In this document: in pieces, positions 1 through 9,698 of the stretch | How positions within the stretch are numbered: the first letter of the stretch is position 1 | Layout of the letters: each line of letters begins with the position of its first letter | From: Microbacterium sp. Yaish 1 | Lineage (GTDB): Bacteria > Actinomycetota > Actinomycetes > Actinomycetales > Microbacteriaceae | Assembly: GCF_002245215.1 (NCBI RefSeq) | Contig: NZ_NPMR01000002.1 | Coordinates: 62,001-126,000 of the forward strand | DNA length: 64,000 nt | Direction: 5' to 3' | Position numbers and translations under genes: made by a program | The notes under the pieces: generated by a model | Databases searched by the model: none | What the model was told of the DNA's origin: nothing | What the model saw: the letters and a program-made list of their open reading frames with translations, nothing else

Positions 1-369
1 CGCTGTCTCGTGCTCCGATCCGACCTCGCGATGGCCGTCATCAGCGACGAGCTCGAGCTCCAGGGCTACGAGGTCGACGTCTGCATCGCGTACCGGACGG
101 TGGGGGTCGATCTCACTCCCGAGATCGCCGAAGAGGTGCGCACCGGGAAGATCGACACCGTGCTCCTCACGTCGCTCAGCGTCGGGCGCGAGCTCCGCCG
201 CCAGGTCGGCATCCCCGGGCCCGAGGTGTTCATCGCCTCGATCGGTCCCGGCACCACGCGCGACGCCGAGAAGCTCGGCTACACCGTGCACCACACCGCA
301 CACTCGCAGAGCGTCGACGCCCTCATCGCGGAGCTCGACGCGCGACCCGCACCAGAGGATTCCCCATGA
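1..369 (+). CDS. hemD: Uroporphyrinogen-III synthase, C-terminal part (partial at window start)
   Basis: The reading frame is open from base 1, so the gene begins outside the window. The visible 122 residues look like the C-terminal half of HemD, which cyclises hydroxymethylbilane to uroporphyrinogen III in cytoplasmic tetrapyrrole synthesis. The segments [12 protein letters not shown] and [14 protein letters not shown] match the usual 'T-S ... IG..T...a..lG' pattern of the family. The stop codon overlaps the hemB start in an ATGA arrangement, so the genes are translationally coupled, and hemB and hemL follow. Family assignment rests on these motifs and the operon context; the N-terminal domain cannot be inspected. 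Confidence 0.85.
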   Translation, partial: RCLVLRSDLAMAVISDELELQGYEVDVCIAYRTVGVDLTPEIAEEVRTGKIDTVLLTSLSVGRELRRQVGIPGPEVFIASIGPGTTRDAEKLGYTVHHTAHSQSVDALIAELDARPAPEDSP

Positions 370-1361
370 GCACCTTCCCCGAGCGGCGCCTGCGCCGCAC
401 GCGCCGCACCCCCGCGATGCGCCGTCTGTCGACCGAGCACCACCTCGTCGCCGCGCAGCTCGTGCTGCCGGTGTTCGTCAAGGAGGGCATCGACGAGGCC
501 CTCCCGATCGCCAGCATGCCGGGGGTCATGCAGCATCCGATCGAGGCCATCGCGAGCGTCGTGACGGATGCCGCGGACGCGGGCGTCGGCGGCATCATGC
601 TGTTCGGCGTGCCCGCTGTCCGCGACGCCGAGGGCTCGGGGGCGGTCGCCGAGGACGGCATCCTCAACCGCGCGATCCGCGTGGCGCGCGACGCGGCCCA
701 GGGACGCATCACGGTGCAGGCCGACCTGTGCCTCGACGAGTTCACCGACCATGGGCACTGCGGCCTGCTCGCCGCCGACGGATCGGTCGACAACGACGCG
801 ACCCTCGAGGTCTACGCCCGGATGGCGCTCGCGCAGGCCCGGGCCGGCGCCGAGGTGCTGGGACTGTCGGGGATGATGGACGGACAGGTGGCCGTCATCC
901 GAGCCGCTCTCGACGAGGCCGGTCACAGCGACGTCGCGCTGCTGGCGTACTCCGCCAAGTACGCCTCGGCCTACTACGGGCCTTTCCGCGACGCGGTCGA
1001 GTCGACCCTGCAGGGCGACCGACGCACCTACCAGCTCGACCCCGCCAACGGGCGCGAGGGGCTGGCCGAGGCGATGCAGGACATCGCCGAGGGTGCTGAC
1101 TACGTGATGGTCAAGCCCGCCGGGCCGTACCTCGATGTGCTCGCGCGCGTCGCGGACGCCGCCACGGTGCCGGTCTGGGCGTACCAGGTGTCGGGGGAGT
1201 ACGCGATGATCGAGCTCGCCGCCCGTGCCGGTGCGATCGACCGCGAGCGCACGATCGCCGAGTCGCTCGTGGGCATCCGGCGCGCCGGCGCCGACGTCAT
1301 CCTCACCTATTGGGCCCGCGAGGTGGCCGATTGGATCCGTGCCGGAAAGGACTTCGCATGA
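366..1361 (+). CDS. hemB: Delta-aminolevulinic acid dehydratase (porphobilinogen synthase)
   Basis: This 331-residue protein condenses two 5-aminolevulinate molecules to porphobilinogen in the cytoplasm. The two Schiff-base lysines are visible as K198 in [13 protein letters not shown] and K250 in [11 protein letters not shown]. The active-site metal region reads [14 protein letters not shown] (about 120-133). It has Cys at the first and third positions of the classical zinc triad but Asp at the middle one, so it is intermediate between zinc-type and magnesium-type enzymes. Length is normal for the family. The gene overlaps hemD upstream and hemL downstream by ATGA junctions, forming a coupled haem operon. 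Confidence 0.97.
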   Translation: MSTFPERRLRRTRRTPAMRRLSTEHHLVAAQLVLPVFVKEGIDEALPIASMPGVMQHPIEAIASVVTDAADAGVGGIMLFGVPAVRDAEGSGAVAEDGILNRAIRVARDAAQGRITVQADLCLDEFTDHGHCGLLAADGSVDNDATLEVYARMALAQARAGAEVLGLSGMMDGQVAVIRAALDEAGHSDVALLAYSAKYASAYYGPFRDAVESTLQGDRRTYQLDPANGREGLAEAMQDIAEGADYVMVKPAGPYLDVLARVADAATVPVWAYQVSGEYAMIELAARAGAIDRERTIAESLVGIRRAGADVILTYWAREVADWIRAGKDFA

Positions 1362-2677
1362 CCCGTAACGACGATCTGTTCGACCGCGCCCGGGCGGTCA
1401 TCCCCGGCGGCGTCAATTCGCCGGTCCGCGCGTTCGGCTCGGTCGGCGGCACGCCGCGCTTCTACGTGTCGGCGACCGGCCCCTACGTCACCGACGCGGA
1501 GGGGCGCGACTACGTCGACCTCGTCGCGAGCTGGGGTCCGGCGCTGGTCGGTCACGCGCATCCCGAGGTCATCGACGCCGTCGTCGACGCCGCTCGCCGG
1601 GGCCTGTCGTTCGGCGCGTCGACGCCCGCCGAGACCGAGCTGGCGGAGGAGATCCGCCGCCGGGTGCCGATCGCGGAGAAGATCCGTCTCGTCTCGACGG
1701 GCACGGAGGCGACGATGACCGCCATCCGGCTCGCACGCGGAGCGACCGGTCGCGACCTGCTCGTGAAGTTCTCCGGCCACTACCACGGCCACTCGGACGG
1801 CCTGCTCGCTCAGGCCGGCTCGGGGCTCGCGACCCTCGCGCTGCCGGGATCCGCGGGCGTCCCCGCCCCGATCGCGGCGCAGACCCTCGTGGTGCCCTAC
1901 AACGACCGGGTCGCCCTCGAGGCCGTCTTCGCCGAGCACGGCCCGAACATCGCCGCGGTGATCACCGAGGCCGCCGGCGCGAACATGGGCGTCGTCCCGC
2001 CCGCACCCGGCTTCACGACGTTCCTCCGCGAGCTGACGGCCCGCCACGGCGCACTGCTCATCAGCGACGAGGTCCTGACCGGATTCCGCTCGGGGCCATC
2101 GGGATACTGGGGAGTCCTGCGCGAGGCGGGCGAGGACGTGGCCCCCGATCTGCTGACCTTCGGCAAGGTCGTCGGCGGCGGCCTCCCCGTCGCGGCCCTG
2201 GCCGGGCGTGCCGAGATCATGGATCTGCTGGCGCCCCTCGGGCCGGTGTACCAGGCCGGCACGCTCTCGGGTAACCCCGTCGCCGTCGCCGCGGGCCTCG
2301 CGACCCTCCGCCTCGCGGATGCCGACGTCTACGCCCGCATCTCGCGAGCGGCCGACACGGTCTCCGTGGCGGCATCCGCGGCTCTCGACACCGCCGGCGT
2401 CGCACACGTCGTCCAGCGAGCCGGAACGCTCTTCAGCGTCTTCTTCGGCCCCGCCGTCGTCGCGGGCGTTCCCGACTACGAGACGGCGACGCGTCAGGAT
2501 GCCGCCGCCTACGCGGCCTTCTTCCACGCGATGCTCGATGCGGGGGTGTCACTTCCCCCCTCGGCTTTCGAGGCGTGGTTCCTCACCGCGGCGCACGACG
2601 ACGTCGCCCTCGGCCGCATCCTCGAGGCCCTCCCGGGCGCCGCGCGGGCCGCCGCCGCTGCATCCGCCGACGCATGA
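1358..2677 (+). CDS. hemL: Glutamate-1-semialdehyde 2,1-aminomutase
   Basis: A PLP-dependent class III aminotransferase-fold enzyme of 439 residues. It converts glutamate-1-semialdehyde to 5-aminolevulinate, the C5-pathway precursor of haem, so the substrate of HemB is made by its operon neighbour. The PLP lysine is K270 in [25 protein letters not shown] at 236-244 supplies the PLP-contacting Asp. The N-terminal [16 protein letters not shown] is the family hallmark. The ATG at 1358 was chosen because it overlaps the hemB stop (ATGA) and begins the conserved N-terminus; an open frame extends upstream but has no conserved sequence. Probably the last gene of the haem operon. Confidence 0.97.
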   Translation: MTRNDDLFDRARAVIPGGVNSPVRAFGSVGGTPRFYVSATGPYVTDAEGRDYVDLVASWGPALVGHAHPEVIDAVVDAARRGLSFGASTPAETELAEEIRRRVPIAEKIRLVSTGTEATMTAIRLARGATGRDLLVKFSGHYHGHSDGLLAQAGSGLATLALPGSAGVPAPIAAQTLVVPYNDRVALEAVFAEHGPNIAAVITEAAGANMGVVPPAPGFTTFLRELTARHGALLISDEVLTGFRSGPSGYWGVLREAGEDVAPDLLTFGKVVGGGLPVAALAGRAEIMDLLAPLGPVYQAGTLSGNPVAVAAGLATLRLADADVYARISRAADTVSVAASAALDTAGVAHVVQRAGTLFSVFFGPAVVAGVPDYETATRQDAAAYAAFFHAMLDAGVSLPPSAFEAWFLTAAHDDVALGRILEALPGAARAAAAASADA

Positions 2678-2721
2678 CCCGCGCGCCGCGTCGTCCGCGG
2701 GGCTGCGCGGCGCCGCGCAAC

Positions 2722-2727
2722 TAGGCT
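2722..2727 (+). promoter_or_regulatory. -10 hexamer TAGGCT of rsmA
   Basis: TAGGCT lies 7 bases before the rsmA ATG and there is no ribosome-binding sequence in between. Transcription should begin at or next to the A of the start codon, giving a leaderless mRNA. The -35 region has no clear consensus. Confidence 0.6.
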
Positions 2728-2734
2728 GGTCCTC

Positions 2735-3580
2735 ATGCCTGTGACCCTGCTCGGTGCCGCCGAGATCCGCGCCCTCGCGGCCGAACTCGACGTGACGCCG
2801 ACGAAGAAGCTCGGGCAGAACTTCGTCGTCGACGCCAACACCGTCCGCAAGATCGTGCACGCGGCCCGGGTCCAGCCGGGCGAGCGCGTCGTCGAGATCG
2901 GACCGGGCCTGGGATCGCTGACCCTCGCGATCCTCGAGGCCGGTGCGCGTGTCACGGCCGTAGAGATCGACCACCGCCTCGCCGCGCACCTGCCGGTCAC
3001 CGCCGCTCGGCACGGCGTCGCCGACGATGCGCTGACGGTCGTCGACGCCGATGCGCTCCGGGTGACCGAGCTGCCGGGTGAACCGACGGTGCTCGTCGCG
3101 AACCTGCCCTACAACGTCAGCGTGCCCGTGCTGCTGCATTTCCTCGAGACCTTCCCGTATCTGCAGCGCGGTGTCGTGATGGTTCAGGCCGAGGTCGCGG
3201 AACGTCTCGCCGCCGCACCCGGTTCGAAGATCTACGGCTCGCCGAGCGCCAAGGCCGCGTGGTACGGATCGTGGCGCCTCGCCGGTACGGTGTCGCGGCA
3301 GGTCTTCTGGCCCGTCCCCAACGTCGACAGCCTGCTGGTCGCCTTCGAGCGGGACGCCGAGTCCCGTGGCGACGACGACCTCCGCCGTCGCACCTTCCAG
3401 ATCATCGACGCCGCCTTCGGCCAGCGCCGCAAGATGCTCCGCCAGGCGGTCTCGCCGCTGTTCGGCGGCACCGCGGCGACGGCCTCCGCCGCCCTCGAGG
3501 CCGTCGGCATCGACCCGACCCTGCGCGGCGAGCAGCTCACGATCGATGATTTCGTGCGGCTCGCGGCATCCGTTCACTGA
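2735..3580 (+). CDS. rsmA: 16S rRNA (adenine(1518)-N6/adenine(1519)-N6)-dimethyltransferase
   Basis: RsmA/KsgA dimethylates two adjacent adenines in the 3'-terminal helix of 16S rRNA using S-adenosylmethionine, late in 30S assembly. The protein has 281 residues. KKLGQNF near residue 24 and [11 protein letters not shown] (53-63) form the SAM-binding motif I. NLPYNVS (123-129) is the catalytic motif IV typical of N6-adenine methyltransferases, and FWPVPNVDS is the family signature for the C-terminal rRNA-binding domain. A TAGGCT -10 box seven bases upstream separates it transcriptionally from hemL. In many actinobacteria ispE follows rsmA directly; here about 3.7 kb intervenes. Confidence 0.97.
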   Translation: MPVTLLGAAEIRALAAELDVTPTKKLGQNFVVDANTVRKIVHAARVQPGERVVEIGPGLGSLTLAILEAGARVTAVEIDHRLAAHLPVTAARHGVADDALTVVDADALRVTELPGEPTVLVANLPYNVSVPVLLHFLETFPYLQRGVVMVQAEVAERLAAAPGSKIYGSPSAKAAWYGSWRLAGTVSRQVFWPVPNVDSLLVAFERDAESRGDDDLRRRTFQIIDAAFGQRRKMLRQAVSPLFGGTAATASAALEAVGIDPTLRGEQLTIDDFVRLAASVH

Positions 3581-3680
3581 ATGATCATCAGCGCGTCATC
3601 GGGTTCTCCCGAAACATGCCGGTAACATTCGGGGCGAGCCGCGAGCGTCGCGGCGAGCATCACCCGACCCGGAAGAGACG

Positions 3681-4601
3681 ATGCGAAGCGCCGAGTACCC
3701 GGCACCCGAGAGGGTGCTGCTGCACCTGAGCGACACCCACGTGCGAGCCGCCGGCTCCCAGCTCTTCGACCGCGTCGACGCGGCCGCGCATCTGCGCCGC
3801 GCCCTCGACGCGATCGAGGCGGCGGCCCTCCGTCCCGACGGCATCGTCTTCACCGGCGATCTCGTCGACCTCGGCGAGCGCGGCGCGTACGCGGAGCTGC
3901 GCGACCTCGTCGAGCCGTTCGCCGAGCGTCTCGAGACGCGCGTGTTCTGGGTGATGGGCAACCACGACGACCGTGCGGGGTTCCGCGAGACGCTGTGGCG
4001 CGAGCCCGGCACCGCCGAGGCGGCCGACCGGGTCGACGAGATCGATGGGCTCCGGCTCATCACGCTCGACACGAGCGTGCCCGGCGCGCATCACGGCGAA
4101 GTGCGCCCCGCCCAGCTCGCGTGGCTGCGAGAGGTGCTCTCGACGCCCGCGCCGCTCGGATCGATCCTCGCGATGCACCATCCACCGGTGCCGAGCGTGC
4201 TGCCGCTGGCCGCGAGCGTCGAGCTGCGCGACCAGCGCTCGCTCGCCGCCGTGCTGGCCGGATCCGACGTCCGCGCCATCATCGCCGGGCACCTGCACTA
4301 CTCGACGTTCGCGACCTTCGCCGGCATCCCCGTCTCAGTGGCGTCGTCGACCTGCTACGCCCAGGACCTCACGGTCCCGGTGGGCGGCACACGGCCCCAG
4401 GACGGGGCTCAGTCGTTCAACTTCGTCCACGTCTACGACGACACCGTCGTCCACTCGGTCGTCCCGATCGACGCACCGACGACGCTCGAGTACACCGATG
4501 CCGGCGAAGCCCAGCGGCGCCTGGCCGAGGCCGGGATCGCGCCCGTCAGCGCTTCACGCCGGAGCGCGCCGCCGACGCGTCCCGTGCCTGTCCTTCGCTG
4601 A
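3681..4601 (+). CDS. Calcineurin-like metallophosphoesterase (CpdA/Icc-like)
   Basis: A 306-residue cytoplasmic phosphoesterase with the complete di-metal motif set: LSDTH at 16-20, GDLVD near 59, GNHDD near 94, HHPP near 166 and GHLH near 199. This arrangement and length match the CpdA/Icc branch, often annotated as 3',5'-cyclic-AMP phosphodiesterase, but the substrate cannot be read from sequence. The ATG at 3681 follows a purine-rich GGAAGAG. A TAACAT hexamer at about 3623 could be the -10 box. Its 3' end overlaps the convergent Stealth gene by 56 bases. Confidence is high for the fold and low for the substrate. Confidence 0.88.
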   Translation: MRSAEYPAPERVLLHLSDTHVRAAGSQLFDRVDAAAHLRRALDAIEAAALRPDGIVFTGDLVDLGERGAYAELRDLVEPFAERLETRVFWVMGNHDDRAGFRETLWREPGTAEAADRVDEIDGLRLITLDTSVPGAHHGEVRPAQLAWLREVLSTPAPLGSILAMHHPPVPSVLPLAASVELRDQRSLAAVLAGSDVRAIIAGHLHYSTFATFAGIPVSVASSTCYAQDLTVPVGGTRPQDGAQSFNFVHVYDDTVVHSVVPIDAPTTLEYTDAGEAQRRLAEAGIAPVSASRRSAPPTRPVPVLR

Positions 4602-6180
4602 CGGCCGGGATCTCCCACGGCGCCCGGATCGGGAACATCCGCTCGAGCACGTCGCGCAGCGCCGCGACCCGGATCTCTTCGGGAACCTCGGTCTCGCCGC
4701 CGTCGTTCAGGCAGAACATGTCGATGTCCCGTCGCTTCGCCAGACGCTCCATGCCGGCGAGTGAGCGGGCGAGCGTCGTCTGCACGTACCGCGTGCGCGG
4801 CACCGACGTCGGCAGCGCACGCCCGGTGAACATCGCGTAGTAGTGGTACAGCGAGTTCGTCACCGAGATGTCGGTCGCGGCGCGGAAGCGGGATGCCGCG
4901 GTGCGGCGGAAGTCCTCGGGGAACGTCTCCTCGAGCTCCTGCATGACGCTGCGGCGCAACGGGGCGGCGCAGTGCTCCAGGTCGCGCACGATGACGCGGC
5001 CGAACCGTTCCTGCAGCAGGGCGCGGTTGACGCGGAGGCCGTTGTCGTGACCCGAGCGCTCGACGCGCGGGTCGCCCGAGCCGATGCGGACGTCGCATTC
5101 GACGAACGACGAGATGCCGCCGGGCGAGAAGAACAGCTCCGGATGGACCGGTCGGCCGAAGAACATGTCGTCGTTCGAGTACAGGAAGTGCTCCGCGAGC
5201 CCCTCGATGCGGTGCAGCTGCGCTTCGACGGCGTGGGAATTGTGCGTCGGGAGCGTCGAGGGATCGGCGAAGAACTCCTCGCTGCGCACGATCGTCACCT
5301 TCGGGTGATCGGCCAGCCATGCGGGGGCGGGGGAGTCGGTCGCGATGAAGATGCGGCGGACCCAGGGTGCGTACATGTGGACGCTCCGCAGCGCATAGCG
5401 CAGCTCGTCGACGTGGCGGTACCGGGCCGGGCCGTCGTCGCCCTCGCCGACGACGTACTCCGACAGCTGCGCCGCGCGCTGTCGCTGGAACTCGCTCGCG
5501 GAGCCGTCGACCCACGAGAACACCATGTCGATGTCGTGGGTGATCTCGCGGGGGTGGGGATCGAGCATGCCGGCGACGGTCTGCCACTCGCGGCCGTACC
5601 GGGTCGCCGTGACGATGTCCACGTCCTGGGCGGGCGTGATGCGGCGCATGAGGGCGTTGGCCTGCGGGGCCTCCACGGAGGTCTCGCCGAAACGCCAGAA
5701 CTCCACCCGCACGCCGTACTCGTGGTCGTAGCGCCGGCCTCCCGTAGCGCTCACGCGCGGCCGATACGCGCGCAGCGCGTGCGGCGCGGAGTCGGGGATG
5801 ACGGCGTCGGCGGCGAACACCGGCGCCGCGCCCTTCGCCTTGAGGTACAGCGGCTCGCGCCGACCGAGAGCGCGCAGTGCCGTCGCCGTCCGCTCCGCGT
5901 CCGCGCGGTCGATCGCGAGCGCGGGGGTGTGGAGATCATGACGGATCAGCAGCGCGCGGATGCCGGCGGCGTCGAGCGCCTCCGCGAGCAGCAGCAGATC
6001 CGCGGTGCGGGCGGCATCGGGCGTCGTCGTGTCGTGGACGAGACGCAGAACGCCCTCGTCGAAGACGACGTCGTCGCGTCGCGCGGGCAGATCGATCCAG
6101 GGGTTCTCGCGGCGGGGCAGAGCGGAAAGGGCCAGGGTTTCCTCCTCGGGGAAAGATGTCTTCGTAGGCAGAGTAGACAT
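4546..6180 (-). CDS. Stealth family protein (predicted hexose-1-phosphate transferase for capsule or surface glycan)
   Basis: A 544-residue protein with the four conserved regions of the Stealth family. CR1 is [12 protein letters not shown] (216-227). CR2 runs from [15 protein letters not shown] to RIFIATD (254-282), with [11 protein letters not shown] following. CR3 is around [14 protein letters not shown] (400-413) and CR4 is FCLNDGG (489-495). The family includes bacterial capsule polymerases that transfer sugar-1-phosphate to build phosphodiester-linked polysaccharides, and the GlcNAc-1-phosphotransferase of animals. About 210 residues precede CR1 and are not recognised; there is no signal peptide. 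No other capsule or glycosyltransferase gene lies nearby, so acceptor and polymer are unknown. Confidence 0.9.
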   Translation of the reverse strand: MSTLPTKTSFPEEETLALSALPRRENPWIDLPARRDDVVFDEGVLRLVHDTTTPDAARTADLLLLAEALDAAGIRALLIRHDLHTPALAIDRADAERTATALRALGRREPLYLKAKGAAPVFAADAVIPDSAPHALRAYRPRVSATGGRRYDHEYGVRVEFWRFGETSVEAPQANALMRRITPAQDVDIVTATRYGREWQTVAGMLDPHPREITHDIDMVFSWVDGSASEFQRQRAAQLSEYVVGEGDDGPARYRHVDELRYALRSVHMYAPWVRRIFIATDSPAPAWLADHPKVTIVRSEEFFADPSTLPTHNSHAVEAQLHRIEGLAEHFLYSNDDMFFGRPVHPELFFSPGGISSFVECDVRIGSGDPRVERSGHDNGLRVNRALLQERFGRVIVRDLEHCAAPLRRSVMQELEETFPEDFRRTAASRFRAATDISVTNSLYHYYAMFTGRALPTSVPRTRYVQTTLARSLAGMERLAKRRDIDMFCLNDGGETEVPEEIRVAALRDVLERMFPIRAPWEIPAVSEGQARDASAARSGVKR

Positions 6181-6254
6181 TCTCCGTTACATCGGTGTTT
6201 CCGCGCACGTCGGACATCCCTCCGGGGGCGGGACTGGTCCCGGCGAGCTGTCGA

Positions 6255-6260
6255 TAGGCT
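6255..6260 (+). promoter_or_regulatory. -10 hexamer TAGGCT before the aldo/keto reductase
   Basis: TAGGCT ends six bases before the GTG at 6267, with no Shine-Dalgarno between. This is the leaderless arrangement seen repeatedly in the window and supports the GTG start. Confidence 0.55.
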
Positions 6261-6266
6261 CGGATC

Positions 6267-7337
6267 GTGACCGCCTCGCCCCGCTTCCCCGCTTCGCGCG
6301 GCGGAGACCTGCACCGCCCCTACACCGCAGCACCCGATCGCTACGAGAGCAGCGGGTACCGACAGGTCGGGTCGTCCGGTCTCTTCCTGCCTCCGATCTC
6401 GCTCGGGCTGTGGTGGAACTTCGGCGACAACATCCCGTTCGACCGTCAGCGCGAGGTGCTGCGTCACGCCTTCGACCGCGGCATCACGCATTTCGACCTC
6501 GCGAACAACTACGGCCCGCCCTACGGCTCGGCGGAGACGAACTTCGGCCGCATGATGCGCGAGGATTTCGCCCCCTACCGCGATGAGCTGATCATCTCGT
6601 CCAAGGCGGGATACGACATGTGGGACGGCCCGTACGGCAACCACGGGTCGCGGAAGTACCTCATCGCGAGCGCCGAGCAGTCGCTGACGCGGATGAGCGT
6701 CGACTACGTCGACATCTTCTACTCCCACCGCGAGGACGACACGACCCCGATCGAGGAGACGGTGGGAGCCCTCGACGCGCTCGTGCGTCAGGGCAAGGCC
6801 CTCTACGTGGGGATCTCGTCCTACTCGGCCGAGAACTCCGCGCGCGCCGCCGCGGTGGCCCGCGAGCTCGGCACGCCGCTGGTGATCCACCAGCCCTCCT
6901 ATTCGATCCTCAACCGCTGGATCGAGGACGGCCTCACCGACCAGTTGCGGACGGACGGGATGGGCGCCATCGGCTTCATGCCGCTGCAGCAGGGGCTCCT
7001 GACGGGGCGATACCTCGACGACGGCACGTCGGAGCGTTCGATGCAGCGGTTCTCGCTGCCCGACGATGGGCGACTGTCGGCATCGGCGCTGGCGGGGCTG
7101 CGCGAGCTGGGCGACCTCGCCCGCGAGCGCGGGCAGACCCTCGCGCAGCTCGCGATCCGCTGGACGCTGCGCGATCCCGTGGTCGCGTCCGCGCTCATCG
7201 GAGCCTCGCGAACGGCGCAGCTCGACGAGAACCTCGCCGCCCTCGACGGCCCCGACCTCACCGACGACGAGCTGCGGCGCATCGACGAGATCGCGGCTCG
7301 CATCGGCTCGATCTGGGACGGGCCGGACGGGTCATGA
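6267..7337 (+). CDS. Aldo/keto reductase, L-glyceraldehyde-3-phosphate reductase-like
   Basis: A 356-residue NADPH-dependent oxidoreductase of the aldo/keto reductase superfamily, closest in pattern to the YghZ/Gpr (AKR14) branch, which detoxifies L-glyceraldehyde 3-phosphate and methylglyoxal. The catalytic tetrad is visible: D77 and Y82 in FDLANNYGPPYGSAE, K113 in SSKAGYDMW and H154 in FYSHRED. QPSYSILNRW and GFMPLQQGLLTGRY are characteristic of this branch. The GTG start sits six bases after a TAGGCT -10 box. The stop overlaps the ispE ATG (ATGA), so it heads a coupled operon with ispE and the Eis-like gene. Substrate assignment is by family only. Confidence 0.88.
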   Translation: MTASPRFPASRGGDLHRPYTAAPDRYESSGYRQVGSSGLFLPPISLGLWWNFGDNIPFDRQREVLRHAFDRGITHFDLANNYGPPYGSAETNFGRMMREDFAPYRDELIISSKAGYDMWDGPYGNHGSRKYLIASAEQSLTRMSVDYVDIFYSHREDDTTPIEETVGALDALVRQGKALYVGISSYSAENSARAAAVARELGTPLVIHQPSYSILNRWIEDGLTDQLRTDGMGAIGFMPLQQGLLTGRYLDDGTSERSMQRFSLPDDGRLSASALAGLRELGDLARERGQTLAQLAIRWTLRDPVVASALIGASRTAQLDENLAALDGPDLTDDELRRIDEIAARIGSIWDGPDGS

Positions 7338-8275
7338 GCCTCAGTGCCGTCCCCGACCGCGTGCGTGTGCGGGCGCCCGGCAAGATCAACCTGTTCCTCG
7401 ACGTCGGCTCGGTGCAGGACGACGGTTACCACGACGTCGCCTCCGTGTATCAGGCCGTCTCGCTCTACGAGGACCTGGTGGCCACCCCGGCGGACGACTT
7501 CACCGTGAGCGTCCGCGACGAGACCGGCGAGGCCGTGCCCGGCGTTCCGCTCGACGATCGCAACCTCGCCCTGCGTGCCGCGCGTATGGTGGCGCGCGAG
7601 GTCGGCTATCTCGGCGGCGTGCACCTCGACATCCGCAAGGCCGTCCCCGTGGCCGGGGGCATGGGCGGGGGCTCGGCGGATGCCGCGGCCGCGCTCGTGG
7701 CGTGCGATGCCCTCTGGGGGGCAGGGCTCACGTCGCCCGCTCTGCAGGAGATGGCGTCTCGCCTGGGCGCCGACGTCCCCTTCTCGCTCATGGGCGGCAG
7801 CGCCGTCGGCACGGGACGCGGGGATCGGTTGAGCCCGGCGCTCGGGCGAGCGCGCTTCGACTGGGTCGTGGTCGCCGACGGCGGCGGGCTCTCGACCCCC
7901 GAGGTCTACGCGGAGCTCGATCGACTGCGCGCCGCTCGGCGTCCCGACATCGCGCCGCGTCCGGAACCACCGGAGGTCGACCCCGTCGTGCTGCAGGCCC
8001 TGCGGTCGGGTTCGCCCGACCTGCTCGCGACCGCTCTGCGCAACGACCTGCAGGAGGCGGCGTGCGAACTGCGCCCCGATCTGCGTGTGCTGCTGGATCG
8101 AGCCGCCGAGCTCGGCGCCCTGGCGGGACTCGTGTCCGGTTCCGGGCCCACCCTCGCCTTCCTGGCGGCCGATGTCACGACCGCCCAGAGCCTCGAGCAG
8201 AACCTGTCCGCGATGGGCCACCGGGCCCGTCATGTCTCCGGCCCGGTGACGGGCGCGAAAGTGGTGACCCGATGA
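7334..8275 (+). CDS. ispE: 4-(cytidine 5'-diphospho)-2-C-methyl-D-erythritol kinase
   Basis: IspE phosphorylates CDP-methylerythritol in the MEP isoprenoid pathway; it is a GHMP kinase of 313 residues. The N-terminal APGKINLFL carries K17, the ATP-binding glycine-rich loop is PVAGGMGGGSADAAA (105-119), and D147 in LGADVPF fits the catalytic aspartate. GSGPT near the C-terminus is GHMP motif 3. The ATG at 7334 overlaps the stop of the aldo/keto reductase. Open frame continues far upstream, but conservation begins here. The gene is coupled to the acetyltransferase that follows by another ATGA overlap. Confidence 0.96.
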   Translation: MSLSAVPDRVRVRAPGKINLFLDVGSVQDDGYHDVASVYQAVSLYEDLVATPADDFTVSVRDETGEAVPGVPLDDRNLALRAARMVAREVGYLGGVHLDIRKAVPVAGGMGGGSADAAAALVACDALWGAGLTSPALQEMASRLGADVPFSLMGGSAVGTGRGDRLSPALGRARFDWVVVADGGGLSTPEVYAELDRLRAARRPDIAPRPEPPEVDPVVLQALRSGSPDLLATALRNDLQEAACELRPDLRVLLDRAAELGALAGLVSGSGPTLAFLAADVTTAQSLEQNLSAMGHRARHVSGPVTGAKVVTR

Positions 8276-9585
8276 CCGAAACTCCGAACCCCCTGCTGCA
8301 CCGCGACGTCGACGAGGCGTCCCGTCATGCCCTCGCCGAGCGCGGCCTGGCGTACCGCACCGTGCCGCCGCACGAGCCGGCGTTCGAGGGGTGGATCCAG
8401 GCGGTCTCGCGCGGGTTCCAGGACGGCGAGCGCTCGGCCGAGCAGATCGCCGGAGCGCGCGGTCGCAACAGCGCACGGCGGTTGACGGGCGTGTTCGACG
8501 AGAGCGGCCCGATGCCCGAGGTCGCCGTCGGCACGATCGCGTCGTGGCCCTCCGAGCTCACCGTGCCGGGCGGAACGATCCCCGCCGGTGCCATCAGCGC
8601 CGTCACTGTCGCGCAGACGCACCGGCGCCGAGGCATCGCGCGGGCGCTCCTGGAGGGCGAGGTGCGCACCGTCGCGGCGGCCGGGCTTCCCATCGCCATG
8701 CTCACGGTGACCGAATCGACGCTCTACGGCCGCTACGGCTTCGCCTCGGCGGCATCGGCGGCCATCCTCGACATCGACACCCGTCGGGTGCGCTGGGCGG
8801 GTCCCACGCCCGACGGACGCCTCGACTTCATCGGCCGGACCTCCGCGCGCGACCTCGTCGCAACGCTCCACGAGCGCACGCGTCGCCGCACCCCGGGCGA
8901 CATCGCGCTGCCGCCGGGACACGGCGACCGCTTCACCGGCACCGATCCCGACGAGAAGGACGGGGGAGCGATCCGCTGCGTGCAGTACCGGGATGCGGCG
9001 GGCGAGGTGCGCGGCATCCTCACGTACACGCTCGCGCCGCACGAGCGCGACATCGTCAAGGGCACGGCGAAGGTCACGATTCTCATCGCCGAGACCGACG
9101 ACGCCTACGCCGCGCTCTGGCGGTTCCTGCTCGAGCTCGATCTGGTGGCCCACGTCCGCGCGGAGCTGTGCTCGGTCGATGAGCCGGTGCTCTGGATGAT
9201 CGGAGATCGGCGGGCGGCGTCGGTCTCGGTCTTCGATCACCAGTACCTGCGCATCCTCGACGTGCCGGCCGCCCTCGGCGCGCGCACCTACGGCTCCGCG
9301 GGGCGCGCGTTGCTGCGGGTGAGCGATCCGCTCGGGATCGCGGCGGGGGAGTACCTCCTGGCCGTCGATCACGACGGCGCGGGCACCGTCTCGGCGGCGA
9401 CGGAGGGCGATACTGCCGGCGTCGATGTGCTCGACCTGTCCGTCGTCGAGCTCGCCGCGATCTACCTCGGTGGCGTGTCGCCCGAGACTCTCGGGCGGGC
9501 CGGTCGCGTGCGCGGCACCGATCTGGCTGGAGCCTCGCGGATGTTCGCGTCGACGACGGTGCCTCGGGTCGGTCTCTGGTACTGA
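8272..9585 (+). CDS. GNAT family N-acetyltransferase, Eis-like
   Basis: A 437-residue protein with the Eis layout: an N-terminal GNAT domain, a second GNAT-like domain and a C-terminal sterol-carrier-like domain. The acetyl-CoA signature is VTVAQTHRRRGIARALL (111-127). Y152 in TLYGRYGF corresponds to the tyrosine used as general acid in Eis proteins, where the C-terminal carboxylate acts as the base; this chain ends GLWY. Known Eis enzymes acetylate aminoglycosides, peptides or lysines, but no substrate can be assigned here. It overlaps ispE by four bases, so it is probably co-transcribed with that housekeeping gene. Confidence 0.85.
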   Translation: MTETPNPLLHRDVDEASRHALAERGLAYRTVPPHEPAFEGWIQAVSRGFQDGERSAEQIAGARGRNSARRLTGVFDESGPMPEVAVGTIASWPSELTVPGGTIPAGAISAVTVAQTHRRRGIARALLEGEVRTVAAAGLPIAMLTVTESTLYGRYGFASAASAAILDIDTRRVRWAGPTPDGRLDFIGRTSARDLVATLHERTRRRTPGDIALPPGHGDRFTGTDPDEKDGGAIRCVQYRDAAGEVRGILTYTLAPHERDIVKGTAKVTILIAETDDAYAALWRFLLELDLVAHVRAELCSVDEPVLWMIGDRRAASVSVFDHQYLRILDVPAALGARTYGSAGRALLRVSDPLGIAAGEYLLAVDHDGAGTVSAATEGDTAGVDVLDLSVVELAAIYLGGVSPETLGRAGRVRGTDLAGASRMFASTTVPRVGLWY

Positions 9586-9664
9586 CCCTCGCCGGGTCAG
9601 GATGCGCTGCTCTAGTCCATTTCACGACATGACGCAACACGGCCCGGTTGTCGGCTCCGAACGC

Positions 9665-9670
9665 TAGCGT
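9665..9670 (+). promoter_or_regulatory. -10 hexamer TAGCGT before the DUF427 gene
   Basis: TAGCGT lies within a 13-base word CGCTAGCGTGAGA that recurs exactly at 21193-21205 upstream of the FMN-binding lipoprotein gene. Transcription would start about 22 bases before the ATG at 9699, leaving room for the GGGAGGGG ribosome-binding site. Confidence 0.45.
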
Positions 9671-9698
9671 GAGAGACCACAACGGGAGGGGCGGCGCC

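Noticed and set aside
3579-3592. AATGATCATC after rsmA, resembling the GntR operator
   Set aside because: Only part of the motif is present, it is not palindromic, and it lies at the end of rsmA with no sugar-acid gene downstream.
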